This document shows positions 8,906 through 16,948 of a stretch of 24,660 bases of DNA, in pieces. The translations under genes were made by a program, and so were the position numbers. The notes under the pieces were generated by a model, which ran no database searches, was not told the origin of the DNA, and saw only the letters and a program-made list of their open reading frames with translations. Each line of letters begins with the position of its first letter. Position 1 is the first letter of the stretch. Origin of the DNA: QYOJ01 sp964449285 (GTDB taxonomy: Bacteria; Bacteroidota; Bacteroidia; Bacteroidales; FEN-979); NCBI GenBank assembly GCA_964449285.1, contig CAYUZX010000050.1, positions 1-24,660 of the forward strand, given 5' to 3'.

Positions 8906-11359
8906 ATGATGAAGTATACATTGATTTTTTTGGGAGCGGTATTGTTCTCTTTGCAGACAGGGTTTTCGCAGAATACCATTGCTGAAGCCCGGGCCCTTGC
9001 GCTGGGAACAACAGTGACGGTGAAAGGTGTTGTGACGAACGGAGCCGAATTGGGCGCCATCAGGTACATGCAGGATGCCACAGCCGGGATTGCGGCCTAC
9101 AGTTATGATATGAGTTCAGTTAAACGAGGAGATTCAGTAGTAGTTACTGGCGTATTGAAGAACTACAACTACTTGCTTGAACTGGACCCGGTGAATTCAT
9201 TTACGGTGCTTGCCGGGAACAAGCCTTTGCCTGCTCCCCAGTTGATTACTCCGAATCAGATGAGTGAATCCTATGAAGCTGAAATCGTTAGAATGAATAA
9301 CGTGCTCTTTTCCAATGCAGGCGGTACATTTGCTGGCAATACCAACTATACGATCACAGCAGGAGGAGAGTCGGCGCAGATAAGAATCAACAACAGTTCT
9401 TCGCTGGTTGGGGAGATCATCCCTTCGGGAGAGGTAGACCTGGTTGGCCTTTGCTCCCAGTTTTCCTATACAAGCTCATCCTCCGGATACCAACTACTGC
9501 TACGCGATCCCGAGGATATCCTCTCAGGAAGTTCCATCCATATTATCTCCCCCGTCACTCAGTCGAATATAACCACTACAGACTTTCTACTGAGTTGGGA
9601 GACAGATGTTGACGGATCCACAGAACTCTATTACGGCTTCACTCCCGATCTCGAAGTCGGCCACATTTCGACACCGGGTACTGGAACGTCTCACACCTTA
9701 GGCCTTACCTCCCTGGCGCCTTCCGACCTGGTTTATGTGAAGGTATTCAGTGTGACCGGCCAGGATACTGCCTTCGGCCCTGTAAGGCCCTTTATCACCG
9801 AGTCGGTCTCGACCGGAGATTTCAAGGTCTATTTTACGGCCACTGTTGATAACTCAGTCTCCACCGGCGCCCATGCGATCTTTCTGGATGCCTCGGCCGA
9901 CGACACTGTCATCCAGTATATCAACCGTGCCAAGTATACCATTGATGTGGCGATTTACAATTTTACCATTGAGGGTATATCAAATATCGCCAACGCATTG
10001 AATGCCGCATTTTCACGTGGGGTGACCGTGCGGGTGGTGACCGACGGTTCTACTGGTAACAGTGGAATTCCGGAACTGACTGGTGGAATTAAGAAGATAG
10101 CCCGCCCCGCCGGCGACGGGATCATGCATGACAAATTTATGATCATCGACGGGAAATCGACCGTTCCGAATGATCCGATCGTGTGGACAGGTTCCTGCAA
10201 CTGGACTGAATGGAACATCAACACCGATGATAACAATATGCTCTTCATCCAGGATATGAGCATGGCGAAGGTCTATATGCTTGAATTTGAAGAGATGTGG
10301 GGTTCCTCTACGGCCAACCCGGATCCGGCAAAGGCAAAATTCGGCATCGACAAAACTGATAATACCCCGCATGAACTGATCATTTCAGGGAAACGGGTGG
10401 AGGTCTATTTCAGCCCGTCGGATGGGGTAAACAGCGTGATCATTGATCATATCAATAAATCGAATAACGACATTGAGGTGAATACCATGCTGATTACGCG
10501 GGATGATATTGGCAATGCATTGGCCGCCAGGGCTAATATCGGCATTAACACACAGGTGATGATCGACAATGAGAGTACCAGTGGCGCCACGGTGGTGGAA
10601 ACTCTGAAAAATACACTTGGAAATAAATTCAGGGAGTTCGGTGAACCGGGAACGCTGCATAGCAAATCGATGATCGTCGACCAGTCCAACTCCTCTTCCG
10701 ATCCGTTTATCCTGACAGGTTCACATAACTGGAGCAGTAGCGCTGATCAGAAGAATGATGAAAATACAGTGGTGATCCATGATGCCGGGATTGTGAACCT
10801 CTATTACCAGGAGTTCAGTGAGCGTTATATCAACGGGATTCCAGTGAACCAGCAGACAATTCTAAACCTTGGCCCCAACCTGGAGGTGTGTGCAGGGGTT
10901 GAGGTAATCCTGGATGCCGGAAAGTTCACTACCTATAACTGGTCTACGGGAGATCTTTCCCAAACTGCCACCGTTGATTCGACAGGAGTTGGCATCGGGA
11001 CGAAGATGGTCTGGTGCAGGGTAAGCGATGCGTATGGATATCAATGGGATACAGTCTATATCACGTTCAAGGATTGCTCAGCTATCCCGGAAAATCAAGA
11101 ACCCATCTCCCGGGTGAGGGTATACCCAAATCCATCTGACGGTCATTTTACACTTACTTTCCAGTCCAACTGCCAGGAAACCATTACCTTTGAATTAACC
11201 TCGTACAACGGAAGGACAGTCTCCTGTTTCGAGAAGGAGGTTATAACTGGCGAGAACACAATCATCATCAATCAGCGGGATCTTCCTTCCGGACTATACC
11301 TGTTGCAGATGAGATCAAGTAGCAGCTTCGTCATACGTAAAATAGTGATATCGAATTAG
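8906..11359 (+). CDS. Secreted OB-fold / phospholipase-D-like protein with T9SS sorting domain
   Basis: An 817-residue exported protein. It has a signal peptide (about 1-21, ending GFSQ), then an OB-fold-like region (about 22-205; VTVKGVVTNGAELGA and IRYMQDATAGIAAYS resemble nucleic-acid-binding OB domains of secreted nucleases). A fibronectin-III-like segment covers about 210-300. Two phospholipase-D domains follow, both with complete HKD signatures: H408, K410, D415 with TGSCNW, and H585, K587, D592 with TGSHNW. The C-terminus (about 735-817, RVYPNPSDGHFTL onward) is a T9SS type A sorting domain. PLD enzymes cleave phosphodiester bonds in lipids or nucleic acids. The OB fold makes a nuclease plausible, but the substrate is not provable here. 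Two adjacent ATGs (8906, 8909) are possible starts. The next gene begins 3 bases after the stop, indicating co-transcription. Confidence 0.88.
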   Translation: MMKYTLIFLGAVLFSLQTGFSQNTIAEARALALGTTVTVKGVVTNGAELGAIRYMQDATAGIAAYSYDMSSVKRGDSVVVTGVLKNYNYLLELDPVNSFTVLAGNKPLPAPQLITPNQMSESYEAEIVRMNNVLFSNAGGTFAGNTNYTITAGGESAQIRINNSSSLVGEIIPSGEVDLVGLCSQFSYTSSSSGYQLLLRDPEDILSGSSIHIISPVTQSNITTTDFLLSWETDVDGSTELYYGFTPDLEVGHISTPGTGTSHTLGLTSLAPSDLVYVKVFSVTGQDTAFGPVRPFITESVSTGDFKVYFTATVDNSVSTGAHAIFLDASADDTVIQYINRAKYTIDVAIYNFTIEGISNIANALNAAFSRGVTVRVVTDGSTGNSGIPELTGGIKKIARPAGDGIMHDKFMIIDGKSTVPNDPIVWTGSCNWTEWNINTDDNNMLFIQDMSMAKVYMLEFEEMWGSSTANPDPAKAKFGIDKTDNTPHELIISGKRVEVYFSPSDGVNSVIIDHINKSNNDIEVNTMLITRDDIGNALAARANIGINTQVMIDNESTSGATVVETLKNTLGNKFREFGEPGTLHSKSMIVDQSNSSSDPFILTGSHNWSSSADQKNDENTVVIHDAGIVNLYYQEFSERYINGIPVNQQTILNLGPNLEVCAGVEVILDAGKFTTYNWSTGDLSQTATVDSTGVGIGTKMVWCRVSDAYGYQWDTVYITFKDCSAIPENQEPISRVRVYPNPSDGHFTLTFQSNCQETITFELTSYNGRTVSCFEKEVITGENTIIINQRDLPSGLYLLQMRSSSSFVIRKIVISN

Positions 11360-11362
11360 CAA

Positions 11363-12103
11363 ATGCCGGACAGCTTAGTCATCATTCCCACATACAACGA
11401 GAAGGAGAATATCGAACAGATCATCCGGAAGGTTTTCTCCCTGGAAAAGGATTTTAACATCCTCATCGTTGAAGACAATTCGCCTGACGGAACTGCAGGG
11501 ATCGTAAAGAACCTGATGCAGGAGTTCCCATCTCGCCTTTTCATTGAAGAGCGAAAGGGCAAGCTGGGACTGGGAACAGCATACATTCACGGATTCAAAT
11601 GGGCCCTAAAGCAAGGCTACGGGTTTATCTTTGAGATGGACGCTGATTTCTCCCATAACCCTGAAGATCTTCTAAGGCTCTATGACTCGGCAAAAAATCA
11701 TGGTGGCGATCTGGTGATCGGCTCCCGTTACATCACGGGCGTCAATGTTGTGAACTGGCCAATCGGACGGGTGCTGATGTCCTATTATGCCTCCAGCTAT
11801 GTACGGCTGATCACCAGGATGAAGGTACGCGACACTACTGCCGGCTTCAAGTGTTACAGGAGTGAGGTGCTGAAAGCCATCAACCTTGACAAGATTCGGC
11901 TTATGGGATATGCTTTTCAGATAGAGATGAAGTTTACTGCCTGGAAGCTGGGATTCAATATCATAGAGATTCCAATCATCTTTACCGACCGAACACTGGG
12001 GACATCTAAAATGAGCAAAGGAATCTTCAAGGAGGCCATCCTTGGAGTGATCAAACTCAGGTGTAAGAGCATTATCCATAAATACAAGCGGGTAAATGCA
12101 TGA
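11363..12103 (+). CDS. Polyprenol-phosphate mannosyltransferase-like GT2 enzyme
   Basis: A 246-residue family 2 glycosyltransferase of the dolichol-phosphate-mannose synthase type. Such enzymes transfer mannose or another sugar from a nucleotide sugar to a polyprenyl phosphate at the inner face of the membrane. The GT-A motifs are present: IIPTYNEKENI at residues 7-17, VEDNSPDGTA near 36-45, the metal-binding DADFSHNPED near 92-101, and GSRYITG near 120. No C-terminal transmembrane helices follow, so this is the soluble DPM1-like form rather than an ArnC/GtrB-type membrane protein. The start lies 3 bases after the PLD gene, and the last 8 bases overlap the dihydroorotase start, so translation is probably coupled. 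The product may feed protein O-glycosylation or envelope glycan synthesis; the sugar cannot be read from the sequence. Confidence 0.87.
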   Translation: MPDSLVIIPTYNEKENIEQIIRKVFSLEKDFNILIVEDNSPDGTAGIVKNLMQEFPSRLFIEERKGKLGLGTAYIHGFKWALKQGYGFIFEMDADFSHNPEDLLRLYDSAKNHGGDLVIGSRYITGVNVVNWPIGRVLMSYYASSYVRLITRMKVRDTTAGFKCYRSEVLKAINLDKIRLMGYAFQIEMKFTAWKLGFNIIEIPIIFTDRTLGTSKMSKGIFKEAILGVIKLRCKSIIHKYKRVNA

Positions 12104-13457
12104 CAAGAAAGGATTTCTGATCCAAAACGCTACCATCGTTAACGAAGGCAGCATTTTCGTTGGTGATGTGCTCATTGAAAACGAAAAGATATCCGGCATC
12201 TGGCATCAGGGATCCCGGATCCCGGATCCCGGATCCCGGATCCAGATTATTGACGCCACCGGTAAATACCTTCTCCCAGGCATAATTGACGACCAGGTGC
12301 ATTTCCGTGATCCGGGGCTCACGGCCAAAGGGGACCTCTACACCGAAAGCCGGGCCGCCGTAGCTGGTGGGGTGACCTCCTTCATGGATATGCCTAACAC
12401 CAACCCGAAAACCATCACACGAAAGCTTCTGGAGGAGAAATTTGAGCTGGCTGCAGGAAAATCGCTGGCTAACTACACATTTTTCCTCGGAGCGACGAAC
12501 GAAAATCTGGAAGAGATACGAAACATAGACCCCCGCAAAGTTTGCGGGGTGAAAGTCTTTTTGGGTGCATCCACCGGAAACATGTTGGTGGACAAGCGGA
12601 AGGCACTCGAAGGAATATTCTCACAAAGCCCAGTGTTGATTGCGGTCCATTCGGAGGATGAGGAGATCATTCAGGCAAATATCCGTTCCTTTCGGGAGCG
12701 TTATGGAGAGGATGTGCCTATGGAGGCTCATCCCCTCATCCGGTCGGCCGAAGCCTGTTTAAGCTCATCCGAGCGGGCGGTTGCGCTGGCCAGGAAATTT
12801 GGCTCCAGGCTTCACATCCTGCATCTCTCCACTGCGCTGGAGTTGCCGCTCCTTGACCGGGGCATGCCAGTGAGTGAGAAAAAAGTTACCGGAGAGGTTT
12901 GTGTTCATCATCTCTGGTTCAACGATGAAGATTACCCACGTTTGGGGGCAAAGATTAAATGGAATCCTGCCATCAAATCGAAAGAGGATCAGCGAGCCTT
13001 ACTGGCTGGGGTTCTGGATGGGACGATCGACTTGATAGCCACTGACCATGCACCTCACCTCCTGGAAGAAAAATCTAATCCCTACTTCTCATGTCCATCC
13101 GGTGGCCCGCTCATCCAGCATAGCCTGGTGGCTATGCTGGAATTGCACCTTCAGGGAAAGATTCCTCTAGAGATGGTGGTGCAGAAGATGGCTCATAATC
13201 CGGCCGACCTTTTCCGGATCGAAAAAAGAGGGTACATCCGCGAAGGCTGTTTTGCCGATCTTGTGCTGGTAGATTTGCATGCTCCATGGAAGGTTACACC
13301 TGAAAACATCCTCTATAAGTGTGGCTGGTCACCCTTCGAGGGAGATACCTTCCAGTCATCGGTAGAATCCACCTGGGTGAATGGTCATCTGGCCTATCAT
13401 AAAGGCAATCTTGATGAGACACGTAAAGGACAAAGACTATCATTTCATTATGAATAA
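12096..13457 (+). CDS. pyrC: Dihydroorotase
   Basis: This enzyme interconverts N-carbamoyl-L-aspartate and dihydroorotate, the third step of pyrimidine synthesis, in the cytoplasm. The 453-residue protein has the amidohydrolase motif IIDDQVHFRDPG (the Gln in place of the first His is, as I recall, usual in Bacteroidota dihydroorotases), KVFLGASTGNMLVD with a candidate carboxylated Lys, AVHSEDE, HILHLSTA, and ATDHAPH near the C-terminal third. Overlap of 8 bases with the GT2 gene and of 8 bases with the next gene suggests one operon. The oddity is at 12191-12246: eight 7-bp units encode a stretch ending GSRIPDPGSRIQ between KIS and IIDATGKY in the small N-terminal beta domain. The frame is open in this assembly. 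A change of one unit would break it. Confidence 0.93.
   Translation: MHDKKGFLIQNATIVNEGSIFVGDVLIENEKISGIWHQGSRIPDPGSRIQIIDATGKYLLPGIIDDQVHFRDPGLTAKGDLYTESRAAVAGGVTSFMDMPNTNPKTITRKLLEEKFELAAGKSLANYTFFLGATNENLEEIRNIDPRKVCGVKVFLGASTGNMLVDKRKALEGIFSQSPVLIAVHSEDEEIIQANIRSFRERYGEDVPMEAHPLIRSAEACLSSSERAVALARKFGSRLHILHLSTALELPLLDRGMPVSEKKVTGEVCVHHLWFNDEDYPRLGAKIKWNPAIKSKEDQRALLAGVLDGTIDLIATDHAPHLLEEKSNPYFSCPSGGPLIQHSLVAMLELHLQGKIPLEMVVQKMAHNPADLFRIEKRGYIREGCFADLVLVDLHAPWKVTPENILYKCGWSPFEGDTFQSSVESTWVNGHLAYHKGNLDETRKGQRLSFHYE
12191..12246 (+). repeat. Heptanucleotide tandem repeat inside pyrC
   Basis: Eight successive 7-bp units read ATCCGGC, ATCTGGC, ATCAGGG, four exact ATCCCGG, and ATCCAGA. Because 7 is not a multiple of 3, the units read through all three phases. 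Each ATCCCGG junction also forms a GGATCC palindrome. The first two units recur in the intergenic array at 15253-15273. Confidence 0.95.
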
Positions 13458-13944
13458 AGCACAATTTTTCATGCAAAATCATGCCGGATTTACCTTACGA
13501 TTGGTAATGCCGTTTTTTTTCTTCATGTTGCTGATATCCTGTTCCCCCCGGCATAAGGTGGTTGAAGAGAGCTATCCTGATGGGTCTCCACGGCGCGAGT
13601 GCGAATACAAAGGCTCGGGCGAGGATAAGGTGTTGTTGAAAGAGACCTTTTACTATACCAACGGGCAGGTAGAGATGACGGGCGCTTACAAAGATGGGGA
13701 ACGCGATGGATACTGGACTTACTATTACGAAAATGGGAACGTGTGGAGTGAAGGGTCTTACAACAAGGGAAAAAATGATGGCAAACGGCTAACATACTTT
13801 GAGAATGGCCGGCTTCGCTACGAGGCCTTTTACGAGGATAACAAACGTGTTGGCATCTGGAAATTTTACGATCAGGCCGGAAACCTGATCAAAGAGGTCG
13901 ATTATTCAAAACAACCCCTACCAGACCCTGAAACCCGGAAGTGA
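13450..13944 (+). CDS. YwqK/MORN-repeat lipoprotein
   Basis: A predicted lipoprotein of 164 residues. A hydrophobic N-terminus ends in the lipobox LLISC (Cys31). The body (about 37-155) is a chain of repeats of roughly 23 residues of the YwqK/MORN-variant type: YYTNGQVEMTGAYKDGERDG, YYENGNVWSEGSYNKGKNDG and YFENGRLRYEAFYEDNKRVG. Databases often label such proteins a YwqK family antitoxin; no toxin partner is visible here, so that label should not be taken as function. The chosen start, ATGAATAA, overlaps the dihydroorotase stop and suggests translational coupling. In-frame ATGs at 13471 and 13507 are also possible; the last would leave a very short n-region before the lipobox. A run of eight T (13513-13520) lies in the signal-peptide coding region. 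The role is unknown. Confidence 0.8.
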   Translation: MNKAQFFMQNHAGFTLRLVMPFFFFMLLISCSPRHKVVEESYPDGSPRRECEYKGSGEDKVLLKETFYYTNGQVEMTGAYKDGERDGYWTYYYENGNVWSEGSYNKGKNDGKRLTYFENGRLRYEAFYEDNKRVGIWKFYDQAGNLIKEVDYSKQPLPDPETRK

Positions 13945-13960
13945 ACTGACAACCCCTTTT

Positions 13961-13988
13961 CTGCCAACTGCCAACTGCCAACTGCCGA
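13961..13988 (+). repeat. Heptanucleotide tandem repeat (CTGCCAA)n
   Basis: Three exact CTGCCAA copies (13961-13981) and one with a single change, CTGCCGA (13982-13988), lie between two convergent genes. No hairpin terminator is obvious in this 61-base gap. Confidence 0.93.
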
Positions 13989-14005
13989 CTCTCCCTGTAA
14001 TTCGT

Positions 14006-15174
14006 CTAATAAGTTAAAACAATATAAACTGGCAGGTGGTCACTGAATCCGCCGACATATCCGCGTTTGTAAGCGTAACTTCGAAAAGGTGTGGGTTCCT
14101 TCGCTCCTTCCGGATCAAGCATCCAGGGCTCACTTAGGATATACCCCGCAGGAGGATTGATGGAGGGTACAGTACGCCTCTTTTTTGATATCAGGTTTCC
14201 CGAAACGATGATCTGATCAAAGAGATCCCAATCGTGGTACCACAAGGTCCCATTCCCCTCCTTGAAGGAGTTGTAAAAGAGATTGTACAGCTCACCTGAA
14301 GCTGTTTTTTTCTTTACCGGTAACGCTTCCAGTGTAAGTGCAACACTCTCATCGGCCGGCTCGTCATTGAAGTCTCCCATAATCAATATCCGGGTTGAAG
14401 GATCCAGGGCAAAGAGGGAGTCCACCACCTCACGCAAGAGGGTTGCATTCTCAATTCGTTTGGGCCGGGTCTTCTCTTCTCCTCCCGAACGGGACTTCCA
14501 GTGATTGACAAAAAGGTGGAGCGTGTCGCCAGCAGGTCCCAGCAGTTTGACATAGAGAATGTTTCGGGTCTGAAACTCTCTGGATGCAGCAACTGCCCGA
14601 TGGGAGATGTAGCGTAGTTTATCTGTCCGGAAGATCAGTGCGACATCTATACCCCTCGGGTCTGACCCCTCTTCAAGAATGACCTGATAAGGAGCCCGAT
14701 GAAGCGGGGTTAGCCGAACCAGGTCTTCGAGCACCTCGCGATTTTCCACTTCGGCAAAACCAACGATAGCTGGCAGCGACAGACTGTCGATGGCAACAAG
14801 AACCTTTCCCAGGTTGGCCACTTTGTGATAATAGCGTTCGCTATTCCACGCTTTATCCGACCCGGGAAGGAACTCATTGTCATTTTTATGCTTGTCGTCA
14901 ATCGTGTCGAAAAGGTTCTCGACATTATAGAAAACTACCTTCANNNNNNNNNNNNNNNNNNNNNNNNNNNNNNNNNNNNNNNNNNNNNNNNNNNNNNNNN
15001 NNNNNNNNNNNNNNNNNNNNNNNNNNNNNNNNNNNNNNNNNNNTGCTTGTCGTCAATCGTGTCGAAAAGGTTCTCGACATTATAGAAAACTACCTTCAGT
15101 TGTTGTTTCTGTTTCTGACCAAAGCCAGAATAGATGCTAAAAAGGACGAGGAAAAATAGAATGTGTATGCGCAT
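14006..15174 (-). CDS. Exported endonuclease/exonuclease/phosphatase-family protein, split by a false gap
   Basis: A secreted EEP-superfamily phosphodiesterase or nuclease. The N-terminal part (15174 down to the gap) has a signal peptide (MRIHILFFLVLFSIYSGFGQ) and the motif FYNVENLFDT. The rest has the other EEP signatures in order: GFAEVENREVL, FVNHWKSRSGG, MGDFNDEP and GFSDHLPVYI. Read literally, 100 N and a duplicated 55-bp flank break the gene and shift the frame. If the copies at 14889-14943 and 15044-15098 are merged and the N removed, 155 bases vanish and the frame runs on (IDDKHKNDNEFLPG, then NSERYYHKVANLGK), giving a complete protein of 337 residues. It is therefore not a pseudogene. 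The upstream neighbour on the same strand ends 101 bases away. The substrate (nucleic acid or another phosphodiester) is unknown. Confidence 0.85.
14889..14943 (+). repeat. 55-bp contig-end overlap, left copy
   Basis: These 55 bases are identical to 15044-15098 on the other side of the N run. They are the end of one contig and overlap the start of the next. The length equals a common assembler k-mer size, so this is not a biological repeat. Confidence 0.93.
14944..15043. other. Scaffold gap of exactly 100 N
   Basis: A placeholder of 100 N inserted by a scaffolder. The flanks are the same 55 bp, so no sequence is likely to be missing; the real distance is probably minus 55 bases. Confidence 0.97.
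15044..15098 (+). repeat. 55-bp contig-end overlap, right copy
   Basis: Exact duplicate of 14889-14943. Merging the two copies restores one open reading frame for the EEP protein. Confidence 0.93.
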
Positions 15175-15230
15175 AGTAGATTATACTAAATCAGAAACTC
15201 GTAAAATGAAATACGAAATACATCACTAGT

Positions 15231-15273
15231 ATCCATTATCCAGTCATCCAATATCTGGCATCTGGCATCCGGC
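15231..15273 (+). repeat. Degenerate heptanucleotide array between genes
   Basis: The units read ATCCATT, ATCCAGT, one extra C, ATCCAAT, ATCTGGC, ATCTGGC and ATCCGGC. The array ends two bases before the last codon position of the coiled-coil lipoprotein gene on the minus strand. ATCTGGC and ATCCGGC are also the first units of the array in pyrC. Confidence 0.85.
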
Positions 15274-15275
15274 TT

Positions 15276-16142
15276 CTAGTCCGTTACAATCACCAGGTAT
15301 TTGGTTATGCTCCAGAATGCTTTCGGATCGGTGATCTTTAACGCCTGAACCAGTTTCTTGTCGCCTGTAAGTTTGTATGAGCTGGTCGGGTGTTTGGATA
15401 GGACCTCAGCTTTTTTACTCAGGATTGGGATCTCGGTCGTTTTGCGGATGTCGATACGGGTAAAGCTACTTTTGCTAAAGTCGTCGAGAACCTCTTTACC
15501 TTTGAGCAGTCCACCTTTGATCACCCCTTTGTCTTTCAGGTCTTTTGCCGTGCCGATGATGTAGTACGACGTGTTTAGGGCAGTAGTTTGCTGATCAATG
15601 GTCTGGGTTTGATCTGAGATTTGGCTCGACTGTTGTTTAACTGTTTGCGAGAGATTGTCGATCTGCATGGTTGCTGCTTCAATCGATATGTTCATCTTGG
15701 CAAGTTTTTCACGGAGCTCTTCGATCTCAAGATCCTTCAAGGCGATCTCTTTATTCACCCGGTCGACCAGTTTCTGGAGCTCGTCAACCTTGAGATTTGA
15801 ATTTTTAATTTTCCGCTGCAGGGCATTCAGGGTCTCCCTGTTTTTAAGCATCAGGGAATAGATCGTCTGGATATCGCTTTTGATCTGTTCTTTGGCCGAG
15901 ACTTTCAGTTCGCCTCCACGGTCGGCACTGAGTGAGATGATGTTCTCTTTCATCTTAATGGTATCCAGCGTACCCTGAATATCATTGATGGATGAGATGA
16001 AGTCGTTGATGGCTTCATCTTTCTGCAATGCCTGTGTCATCAGACTGTCGTTCCTGGATTGCAACTCTTCTGCTTGTTTTTTTGCCTCTCGTCCACAGGC
16101 AAGGAAGAGGGGGATAAGAAGGATAAGGAAATACTTTTTCAT
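15276..16142 (-). CDS. Coiled-coil lipoprotein, Cbp1-like
   Basis: A 288-residue predicted lipoprotein. The signal peptide ends in the lipobox FLAC (Cys16). Residues about 20-190 are rich in Glu, Lys, Leu and Gln with heptad spacing, indicating a long coiled coil (for example LQKLVDRVNKEIALKDLEIE). A conserved globular C-terminus follows (about 194-288), with YYIIGTAKDLKDKGVI, FTRIDIRKTTEIPI and FWSITKYLVIV. The layout and this C-terminal motif recall the Bacteroidota family named after the collagen-binding adhesin Cbp1 of Bacteroides fragilis. I recognise this from memory, and adhesion here is unproven. The ATG is preceded by a good -7 element on the minus strand. The gene lies upstream of the EEP gene with a 101-base gap containing a repeat array, and is divergent from the Crp/Fnr gene. 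Confidence 0.8.
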   Translation of the reverse strand: MKKYFLILLIPLFLACGREAKKQAEELQSRNDSLMTQALQKDEAINDFISSINDIQGTLDTIKMKENIISLSADRGGELKVSAKEQIKSDIQTIYSLMLKNRETLNALQRKIKNSNLKVDELQKLVDRVNKEIALKDLEIEELREKLAKMNISIEAATMQIDNLSQTVKQQSSQISDQTQTIDQQTTALNTSYYIIGTAKDLKDKGVIKGGLLKGKEVLDDFSKSSFTRIDIRKTTEIPILSKKAEVLSKHPTSSYKLTGDKKLVQALKITDPKAFWSITKYLVIVTD

Positions 16143-16167
16143 AGCGAATTTGTTTTGATTTACACAA

Positions 16168-16175
16168 CAAAGGTA
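16168..16175 (-). promoter_or_regulatory. -7 promoter element for the coiled-coil lipoprotein
   Basis: On the minus strand the sequence reads TACCTTTG, a perfect TAnnTTTG match, 25 bases before the ATG at 16142. An 11-bp inverted repeat, GCCAATTTGGC (16188-16198), lies just upstream and could be an operator. A TTG within it is only 14 bases from the -7 element, shorter than usual for a -33. Confidence 0.55.
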
Positions 16176-16311
16176 GAAAGAAATAACGCCAATTTGGCAG
16201 ATGAAGTATAAAAAGATAGGTAATATCTGATCTTAGGTGATGTGTTGACTGGTCCTGATAAAGCGAACAGCTTTACAACCTCTATCTATATTTTTCCTTA
16301 TCTTCGCCTTC

Positions 16312-16911
16312 ATGGATATTGATCCCATAAACGAAGAATTGCTGATCAGAGGTTTTGTTGAGCAGATGGCCCCTTTTTCTGATCAGGAATGGTACGAGTT
16401 CTGGAGCCGAATGGACTTCGCTGAGTTTAAAAAGAATGAGTTTTTGTTAAAATCCGGACAGGTGGAGAATTACCTGTACTTCCTGGTTTCGGGCATTGCG
16501 AGACTTTTTCTCGACACAGAGAAAAAGGAATTCACACTCCGGTTCAACTTCCCCAATATGTTTTTCAATGCCTACTCCTCCTTTTTTACCCGAACTCCAT
16601 CATGTTATTCCATTGAGGCCATTACCGATATCCGGTTATATCGAATGAGTTTTGATCGATTAGAGGAGCTATACAAAGTTACTTCAAACGCTGCAATCGT
16701 TGGGCGCCGTGCCCTGGAATATTTCTACCTGTTGAAAGAACAGCGGGAGATTCGATTATTGTGTTATACAGCTGAAGAAAATTACAGGGAACTTCAGCAG
16801 GAGCAGCCCGACCTAATACAACTTATTCCCCAGAAATACCTTGCCTCCTATTTAGGAATTACGCCACAAAGCCTCAGCCGGATCCGCAGAACATTTAATC
16901 CTGAAGGATGA
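16312..16911 (+). CDS. Crp/Fnr-family transcriptional regulator
   Basis: A 199-residue DNA-binding regulator. The N-terminal two thirds is a cyclic-nucleotide-binding-type beta roll (about 25-125; KNEFLLKSGQVENYLYFLVSGIARLF). The usual phosphate-binding cassette with GE and RSA is absent; the equivalent region reads PNMFFNAYSSFFTRTP, so cAMP binding is unlikely. There is no Cys cluster for an Fe-S centre. A dimerisation helix (about 125-150) and a short helix-turn-helix (about 170-195, IPQKYLASYLGITPQSLSRI) follow. A weak -7-like TATCTTCG lies at 16299-16306, giving a very short leader. The gene is divergent from the lipoprotein at 16142 and precedes a hydrolase/peptidase cluster. A perfect palindrome 37 bases after its stop is a candidate binding site. 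The signal it senses is unknown. Confidence 0.88.
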   Translation: MDIDPINEELLIRGFVEQMAPFSDQEWYEFWSRMDFAEFKKNEFLLKSGQVENYLYFLVSGIARLFLDTEKKEFTLRFNFPNMFFNAYSSFFTRTPSCYSIEAITDIRLYRMSFDRLEELYKVTSNAAIVGRRALEYFYLLKEQREIRLLCYTAEENYRELQQEQPDLIQLIPQKYLASYLGITPQSLSRIRRTFNPEG

Positions 16912-16948
16912 GTATAACGTTAATCACCGAACTTGTTAATCGAATTAG

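Noticed and set aside
13450..13944. A toxin-antitoxin system based on the YwqK-type label
   Set aside because: There is no toxin-like gene next to it. The protein is a lipoprotein in an operon with dihydroorotase.
14889..15098. A 55-bp direct duplication as a mobile-element target site or biological repeat
   Set aside because: The copies abut a 100-N placeholder on both sides, as expected for overlapping contig ends, and no element lies between them.
14006..15174. The EEP gene as a frameshifted pseudogene or two genes
   Set aside because: The break coincides exactly with the N run and duplicated contig ends; merging the overlap restores the frame and all motifs.
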